Shown piece after piece: positions 53,439-62,400 of a stretch of 64,000 nucleotides of DNA. Every line of letters starts with the position of its first letter. Position 1 is the stretch's first letter. The DNA lies in the NCBI GenBank assembly GCA_905221605.1, contig CAJNDS010002202.1:1109379-1173378 (forward strand). Direction: 5' to 3'. A program made the position numbers and the translations under genes. The stretch is from Symbiodinium natans. Taxonomy: Eukaryota > Sar > Dinophyceae > Suessiales > Symbiodiniaceae. Under the pieces are notes generated by a model. It did no database searches, was not told the origin of the DNA, and saw nothing but the letters and a program-made list of their open reading frames with translations.

Positions 53439-56400
53439 GGGGAGGGGGAGAGGGTTGAGTGAATCCAGGGTTGGGCCGGAACCCTACAATCCCAAGCCCC
53501 AAAAACTGTTGAACCTAAAGCCCTTAAACCAGTACGCCCTAAACCAAGTCCGTCAAACCTGTACACCCTAAAACCTAAAAACCTAGCATACCAAAAGCCT
53601 AAACCCTGCCTCGTTGCGTGATGCTCAGGCTTCGGGTCTAACGTTTCCTTAACGTTTCCTTAACCCTGTAGAGAATCTAACGTCAACCCTAAACCCTAAA
53701 CCCTGAAAATATAGCCCTCAATCCTATAAACCCAGACCAAGTCCCCCACCGGCCCCTAAATCTGGTGTAGGCGCCCCCGTTCGCAGCTCGAGAACCACGC
53801 CGCGGGCGCGAAGTGTCTCCGAGCCCTCCACCAACACCTGGAGGGTGTTAGGGTGTTAGGGTTTAGGATTTAGGTTTTAGGGCTAGGGTTTAGGTTTAGG
53901 GGTTAGGGTTTAGGGTTTAGGGTTTAGGGTTTAGGGTTTAGGGTCTTAGGGTCTTAGGGTCTTAGGGTCTTAGGGTCTTAGGGTCTTAGGGTCTTAGGGT
54001 CTTAGGGTCTTAGGGTCTTAGGGTCTTAGGGTCTTAGGGTCTTAGGGTCTTAGGGTCTTAGGGTCTTGGGGTCTTGGGGTCTTAGGGTCTTAGGGTCTTA
54101 GGGTCTTAGGGTCTTAGAGTCTTAGGGTCTTAGGGTCTTAGGGTCTTAGGGTCTTAGGGTCTTAGGGTCTTAGGGTCTTAGGGTCTTAGGGTCTTAGGGT
54201 GTTAGGGTGTCAGGGTGTCAGGGTGTCAGGGTGCTAGAGCATTTAGGGTGTTCGGGTTGACGGTCGTGGGCTTAGGGGGTTCAAAAGGGCTAAGGCTTCC
54301 AGGGTGCTGGGGATTAGGATTTACAGTAGGGTTTAGGGTTTAGGGTTTAGGGTTTAGGGTTTAGGGTTTAGGGTTTAGGGTTTGGGGTTTAGGGTTTAGA
54401 GGCTTAGGGCTTAGGGCTTAGGGCTTAGGGCTTAGGGCTTAGGGTTTAGGGTTTAGGGTTTAGGGTTTAGGGTTTAGGGTTTAGGGTTTAGGGTTTAGGG
54501 TTTAGGGTTTAGGGTTTAGGGTTTAGGGTTTAGGGTTTAGGGTTAGGAGATCTCATGGCTTCAGGGTTTCTTTCAAGGGTTTTCGGGGTGGCGGGGCGTT
54601 TCAGGTCATCCATTCATGCCTGGCTGCGTTTCGGGATGTGCGGGAGTTCGGTCTACACCCTGTAAACCCTAACCCCCCCCCTGAATCCTGCCAGCCTCCT
54701 TGGATACCATAAAAACAAGTGAAGAACTGGGTTCCCCTACTACCCCCCTGAGTTCCCTTATTACCCCCCTCTTTTCTACCCCCCCTGGGCTCCCCCCCCC
54801 CCGGCCCTAAACAGCCTGAATCAGGCTGAACTATCCCTTAACAGCCTTAATCAGGAACCTACGGGGAGCACGTAGCCCCAAACCCTAAACCCCAAACCCT
54901 AACCCTAACCCTAAACCCTAGACCCTAAACCCTAAACCCTAGGAGGGGGGGGGGGGGGGGGGGTAAGCATAGAAGGGGGGTAACAGGGAAACCCATGAAT
55001 CCTTGCTTCCCAACCCCCCCCAACCTCGCGGCAGAAAGTCTCGGATACGACCTGGAAGGAAGGCCTGCTACAGGGCTTTTAGGGCGGAGGTTTTTAGGGT
55101 TTTGGGGTTTTGGGTTTTGGGTCTTGGGTTTTGGGTTTAGGGTTTAGGGTTCAGGGTTTAGGGTTTAGAGTTGGGAGTGTAGAGTGTCTTTCTTGTTCAG
55201 GATGCTCCGCAGCATAAACCCTGAACCCCAAACCCTGTTAAGGCTTGAACGTTGAGTTTTGGTAAGGGGCCTCTGCCGCAGTAGTGGCTCCACAATGGTG
55301 GAGAAGCAGTCCTGGCCGCGCGGTTGGTAGGGGTTCAAGGGCTCCCCATGATTCCCTAAGGCTCCCGAAACTTCCCTAAGCTGGGATGTTTGCTCCTTTT
55401 CCTAGGCTAGGGGTTTCGGGTTCAGGCTTTAAGGTTTAGGGATTAGGGGTTTAAGATTGGTGTTTAAGGCTTTCGATGCAGGGTTCAAGTTGAAGGTTTA
55501 GGGTTTTAGGCTTAGGTCATAGGGTTTTAGGCTCTGGGGTGCCGCCCTTCTTGCCTGCTCTCTTGCGTGCCTGCATTATTTCTTTCCACCTTTGCTTTCT
55601 TCTCTGCCGATACCAGAACCGGCCAAACTTGGTAGCCCAGCAACCACATGATCATAAGGGTACCCCTTTTTGGAGATAGTTAGCTACTTTATAAGGGAAC
55701 CTTGAACCAAACAAGGGGCAAAAGGGTACCGCTGGGCTACCAAGAAAAAAACAACTAACCCTAAACCCTAAACCCCGAAAATGTGAGGCTTCCGGGATCC
55801 TGACGATTTCCCCCACAGGCGTTGGCGCTCAGCTGCACGTCACAGATGCCAGCCAACCTGCAGGTGGGGAAAACGGCTTAGGGTTTGGGGTTTAGGGTTT
55901 AGGGTTTAGGGCTTAGGATTTCGGGTTTAGGGTTTAGGGTTGAGGGTTGAGGGTTTGGGGTTGAGGGTTTAGGGTTGAGGGTTGAGGGTTGAGGGCTGAG
56001 GGTTGAGGGTTGAGGGTTTAGGGTTGAGGTTTGAGGGTTGAGGGTTTAGGGTTTAGGGTTTAGGGTTTAGGGTTTAGAGTTTAGGCACCCTAACAACCCC
56101 AAAGCCAAAACAAAAATCTCAGCCCGGGGAGCTCGGCAGCGTTGATGTCGGCCACGCGCCGGCCGCCCACCGCCTCGCACGCTTCCGCAAAGTTTTTGGC
56201 CTGCCAGGGTTTAGGGTTAGGGTTTAGAGTTTAGGGTTTAGGGTTTAGGCTTTTTGCCACGGCCACGGCCTTTAGGTTTGGGGGGGCGGGGGTGAGTTCG
56301 GGTTAAGGGTTTAGGGTTTCAGGGCGTTTGTGTTTAGTGGTCAGGGTTTGTTTAGGATTTAAGGTTTAGGGTTCGGTAGAGCTTTGGGCTTAGGAGTTCT

Positions 56401-59400
56401 TTAGGGTTTGCTCTAGGCCTATATGCCCTCAACTTGGGCATTTTGTGCGCACTTCGTTTGCCAAAAGCCCTATTCATGATACTGCAATCCGTTGATCATA
56501 CAAGCAGTTGAGGGTTTTGGGCTTAGGGTGTAGGTTCAGCGCTTAGGGTTTAGGGTATATTCAGCCTGAATACTTTTGGCCCAGACTGGTCTACTAAACT
56601 ATCTCCAAAGCATCTTGGTTCTTGGCTGCCCGGATATAGAATCTAAAGGCTTGACGTGTTAAACCCTTAACCCTAAACCTGTTCATAACGAAGCTCAACC
56701 TTTAGGAGTCTGAGGCGGCAAGATTGCTCACCACAACACTGCCTCGGGAATCTTGAAGGATTTAGGGTTCAGGGTTTAGGGTCTAGGGTTTAGGGTGTAG
56801 GGTTTAGGGTTTAGGGTTTAGGGTTTAGGGTTGAGGGTTAGGGTTTAGGGTTTAGGGTTGAGGGTTTTTGTTTCTTAGCACTTTTTCTAGGCCTCTAACC
56901 ATTGAGCCTAATTTCCTTTCTTGCATGGCAGGCTACTTCTCCTGGTGGCTCCAAACTAAGGGGTGGCTCCCTATCACTGTTTTTCGCTTACACGTGCATT
57001 TTGACTTGAAGAAACCCAAGAAACCAGCTAAACCCTCCTGACCCCCAAAAACCCTAAACTGCCCCAGGCCCTGACAACGGGCAACTCGGGTTAGTTCGAA
57101 GGTTTAGCCCTTAAACCTCCCCAAACCCCCGAAACCCCTACGAAAAGCCTAAGAAGCCTGCAAACCCTACAATCTACGAAGTCCCAAAAACCGTACACTG
57201 CCTAAAAACGCCCGAGAAACCTCGAAAGCCCCCTACACCCTAAACCCTAAACCCTAAACCCTAAACCCTAAACTCTAAACCCTAAACCCTAAACCCTAAA
57301 CCCTAAACCCTAAACCCTGAACCCTGAACCCTGAACCCTGAACCCCAAGCCCTGCCAACGCCTGAAAGCCCGATTGCAGGCCTCCGGAACGGGTGGGAAC
57401 AAAGGGCTCACAGAGATCCTGAGCCGCACACTATTGTGCTTAGTTTAGGGTTTAGGGTTTGGGGTTTAGGGTTTGGGGTTTAGGGTTTAGGGTTTAGGGT
57501 TTAGGGTTTAAGGTTTAAGGTTTAAGGTTTAGGGTTTAAGGTTTAAGGTTTAGGGTTTAGGGTTTAGGGTTTAGGGTTTAGGGTTTGGGGTTTAGGGTTT
57601 AGGGTTTAGGGTTTAGGGTTTAGGGTTTAGGGTTTAGGGTTTAGGGTTTAGGGTTTAGGGTTTAGGGTTTAGGGTTTAGGGCAAACTACGCACGGTGGGG
57701 TGGGGTGGGCTGGGGGTGGATCGCGAGGCGGATTGCGGGTTGGGGCTCGGGGTTCGGGGTGGTAGGGTTTGGGGTTTGGGCACCCTACAACCCTAAACCC
57801 TAAACCCTAGCCCTAAAACCCTAAACCCTAGCTCTAAGCCCTAAACCCTAAACCCTGAATCGCTTTCACTCCTAAATAACCACAAAAGCCACAGTGGCGG
57901 CCCATCCCTTCCGCGGAAGTGGTCGTCGTACCTCAAGGCCGGCGTGTCGACGACCTTCTCCATGGCCTGGCTAGACGATGACGGTTTTAGTGTTTAGGGT
58001 TCAGATTTTTGGGGTTTAGGGTTTTAGGGTTTAGGGTTTAGGGTTTAGGGTTTGGGGTTTGGGGTTTGGGGTTTGGGGTTTAGGGTTTAGGGTTTAGGGT
58101 TTGGGGTTCAGGGTTCAGGGTTCAGGGTTCAGGGTTCAGGGTTCAGGGTTCAGGGTTCAAGGTTTATCAAACCTATAGGGTTTAGGGTTTTTAAGGTTTG
58201 GGGTCTTATGATTTTTAGGGTGTTAAGGGTTTCAGGGTCTTCAGGCCGGCTTAGGGTTTGGGCTTGTGCGTTTTGTAGGGCCTTGGGTTTTAAGGTGTAG
58301 GGTTTTCGGGCTTTAGGGTTTCAGGGTTTGAGGGTTTGAGGGTTTGAAGGTTTGAAGGTTTGAAGGTTTGAGGGTCTTGGGTTGTAGAGTTTCATTGGGT
58401 TGGGCTTTAGTGATCAGGGTGGTTTGGGCAACGCTTGAACATCCGAAAGGGCTCTTTTCCGGAGTCCCGGAGGCCTTGAAATGCGGCAGCACCTCCTTGT
58501 AACTCCAGCCCTCACAGCCGTGCTGCGCCGCCCAGCGGTCGTAGTCCTGCGTTGGATTTCTGCAGGGTTCAGGGTTTAGGGTTTTATATTTTTTCTTTTT
58601 GGGGTTTAGGGTTTAGGGTTTAGGGGTTTAGGGTTTAGGGTTTAGGGTTTAGGGTTTGGGTTTAGGGTTTGAGGGGCTTGGGGCATTCAGCAATGCGCCA
58701 TGGCCTCGGGGGCCCCGCGCACCCAGAAGTTGTAGTTGATGGTGCTGGTTCCTGCGCCGCTGGACCATGGGGGGGGGGGGGGGGGGGGCCACGTGAACTC
58801 TACGTGGTGGGGTTTAAGGTTTGGGGTTTGGGGTTTAAACCCTAAACCATAAACCCTAAACCCTAAACCCTAAGGTTTGGGGTTTGAGGGTTTGGGATTT
58901 GGGGTTGTTTTAGGGTTTAGCCGCTTGGCCCATAGCCATGAAACTCGTGGTATTGGGTAGGGTTCTTGTCGTCCCTATGCCACAAAGTTACAGGGTGTGT
59001 GTGTGTGTGTGCATCTTCAGAAACCCTCAACCCTGAAACCCTGTAAACCCTAAACGCTATAAACCCTAAACTCCAAACCATGCAACCCCCCTAAAGCCCT
59101 AACCCTAAAACCTAGAAACCCTTTAATGCACCCTAAACCCCTAAACCCCAAACCCTAGACCCTAAACCCTAAGCCCTTATGATTTTCGGATTCCAGGGTT
59201 TTAGGGTTTCAGGGCTTGTACCCTTGGGTTGGGGGACCCGCTCGAAAGAGCATGTTAGACAGCCTTACTTGGAGAGAGGGTACCTGTAACCCCAGTAAAA
59301 AGTCTACTTGTAACCGACTTAGGGGACTTATGACCATGTGGGAAACTTTAGGGGTACAACCTTAATTGGAGGTTCATGGGTACTTTTCACCCCAGCTATA

Positions 59401-62400
59401 GGTCTACTTATAACCGACTTAGGGGACGTACGGGGCTTATCAGTACACTTATAATTGGGGTTCTAAGTACCCCGACCCTCCAAGGTAGGGGGTACGAATC
59501 TTAAGCCCTTGAGAAGACTGGGTTTTGCAGCCGAAGCTAGCTCTCACGTAGGGTTGTAGGGCTTTGGGTTTGGGGTTTGTGTTAGGGCTTAGGGTTTAGG
59601 GTTTAGGGTTTAGGGTTTAGGGTTTAGGGTTTAGGGTTTAGGGTTTAGGGTTTAGGGTTTAGGGTTCAGGGTTGAAAGGCTTAGGGTTGAGAGGGTCTTA
59701 GGGTGTAGGGTTGCAGTTTGGGTTTTCGGGATAAAGTTTTGGGACTTAGGGCTATCTTGGCTTGTTGCTGCTTTGCGGGGCCCGGGGGGGGGGGGGGGGC
59801 TTCTAATGTAGGGGGAAAAGTAGAATAACTGTAGTGGTAAGCTGTTGGTAAGGGCACTTAGAACACCTACTTACTTATTAGTACCCATGAACCCTAGGCC
59901 ATAAGCCTTGAACCCTAAACCCTAAACCCTAAACCCTAAACCCTAAACTCCAACACCAGCCTCCCAGCGTCTTTCCTCTCTCCATGTCGATCACCCGGCC
60001 ACGAGGAAGTAGCTTCTCTTGCCTCGAAAAGGCTTGGATTTAGGATTTAGAGTTTAGGGTTTCGGGTTAAGGGGTTAAGGGTTTAGGGTTCAAGGGCTTA
60101 GGGGTTTAGGGGCTTAGGGGTTTAGGGGTTTAGGGGTTTAAGGGTTCAGGGGTTTAGGTTTGACGGATATTTCAGGGATCCGGGTGACGAGAAAGGCCTC
60201 CACACCAGTTGAAGCCGTAACTCTAAACCCTAATCCCTAAAACCCTAAACCCTGGAACCCTAAACCCTAAACCCCGAAACCCTTAACCCCAAACCCTAAA
60301 CCCCAATACCTAAGCCCTACACCCTTAACTCTTTTTTGGCTTGGTTACTGACATTCGGGAACCTTGGACCGAAACCCCTACTGGCGCCGCGGGGCGGAGT
60401 CGTGCGCAGTCCCCAGTCGATCCTTGGGTGGACTCAGATGAGGAAGCAAAAATGCCATGACAACAAAAACCTAGTGTAGGGTTTAGGGTTTAGGGCTTAG
60501 GGCTTAGGGTTTAGGGTTTAGGGTTTAGCCCCCGCCCCCCCCCCCCCCCCCCCGCCCCCGCCCGCCTCTCTTTTTTGCCGTCCCCCCCCCCCCCCCCCAC
60601 CCCCCCCCCCGCCCGAAGTAGCCGGACTCCGGGTTGAGATGACAGGCTTTGTTTAGGATTTAGGGCCAAGGGTGCTCTACCCACAGGCAACCCACAGCCG
60701 CAAACCCTAAACTTGAAACCCTTAAGTAGCACGGTCTTTACCTGGGTGTTGCAGCCTTCACCGTCATACCCCCCCTCTAATGCCCTAAACTAAAGCCCTA
60801 AAAACCCTAAAAACCTGAAAACCCCAAAGCCTGCAAAGCCCTCAAACCCCTACAGCTCTAGAACGCTAGAACCCAAACAGCCCTAAAACCCTCAACCCTC
60901 AACCCTAAACCCTCCGCCCTAAAACCCCAAAGCCTAGAACCCAAGAACCCGAGCCAGGCAACTAAACCCTCAACCCTCAACCTTCTCTTTCATATAGTAT
61001 TTTAAACTCTGGTGACATTCGTGGGCAAGGCCCGAAAGTTCGTGGGCAAGGCCCGAAAATTCGTGGGCAAGGCCCGGAAATTCGTCGGCAAGGCACGAAA
61101 TTCGTGGGCAAAGCCCGAAAATTGAAAATTCGTGGGCAAGGCCTGTGCTTGGTTGCAGCGGAAAAACTGAAATCAGCTGCGTGGAGAGTATTGGCCCTGG
61201 TCTGTCTGAATGTTTTGGGATTCTCCGGGTGGGTGGGTAATTTCCTAGCCCGAGGCACCATGCTCGACTAGAGACTGCTCGGAGCTGCTGAACCCCAAAC
61301 CCCAAACCCCAAACCCCAAACCCTAAACCCTAAACCCCAAACCCCAAACCCTAAACCCTAAACCCTAAACCCTAAACCCGAAACCCTAAACCCTAAACCC
61401 CAGCCAGGTAACTCAGACTGCCAGCACCCGAAGGCCTTGGCCGGCTGCTGCGTCATCGAGGACCGGTGTGCCTCGCCGCCAGCCTTTGGGCTTTAGGGGG
61501 TTTAGGGTTTAGGGTTTAGGGTTTAGGGTTTAGGGTTTAGGGTTTAGGGTTAAGGGTTTAGGGTTTAGGGTTTAGGGTTTAGGGTTTAGGGTTTAGGGTT
61601 TAGGGTTTAGGGTTTAGGGTTTAGGGCTTTAGGGTTTAGGGTTTAGGGTTTAGGGTTTAGGGTTTAGGGTTAAGGGTTTAGGGTTTAGGGTTTAGGGTCT
61701 AGGTTTTTGTGGTTTAGGGTTTAGGGTTGAGGGGTTTAGGGTTTAGGGTTTAGGGTTTTAGGGCGTTGAGGGATTAGGGTTTTTAGGGGCTGTAGGGGTT
61801 GTAGGGATTCTAGGGTTTTTAGGGTTTTTTAGGGTAGGGGTTATATAGAGTTTTTAGGGGTTGCAAGGGTTTTACGGTTTTTGGGGGTTTAGGGGTTTTA
61901 GGGCTTTTAGGGGCTTTGGGTGATTTAGGGGCTCTAGAGGTTTTTGGGGTTTTAGGTGTTTTTGGGGTTCCGGGGTTTCAGGTTTAGGGCTTTTAGGGCA
62001 TTTAGGGGGCTTTAGGGGGCTTTAGGGGTTTTATGGGTTTTAGCGGTTTTGGGTTAGGGTTTTTAAGGGCTGTTAGGGTTGCTAGGGTTTTCAGGTTTCT
62101 TAGGGTGCTTTAGGGTTGAGGGCTCTTTAGGGTTCTTCGTTTTTTGAGGGGTTCTTTAGGGTTCTTAGGCATCGTACAACCCTAAACCCGAATCAAATCC
62201 CTACAGCCGAAAACCCAAAAAGCAAAACTCTGACACCTTGAGGGCTCCCAGATCTTCCAATGTCCCTTGAGCAAGGCGTATTCCTAGGTTCCTGTTCGGG
62301 GTTCTATGATGATAAAAGAGAGCATTCCTGAACTGAAACCTGTTGGAATGACCTGGGAATTCTCCAACCCTAAACCCTAAACCCTAAAGCCTTAGACAAG

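Noticed and set aside
58680-58700. Longer GMC exon 6 reading through to TGA
   Set aside because: Exon 7 joins exactly after the GAG before GCCATG and restores the family motif, so the extra codons are intron.
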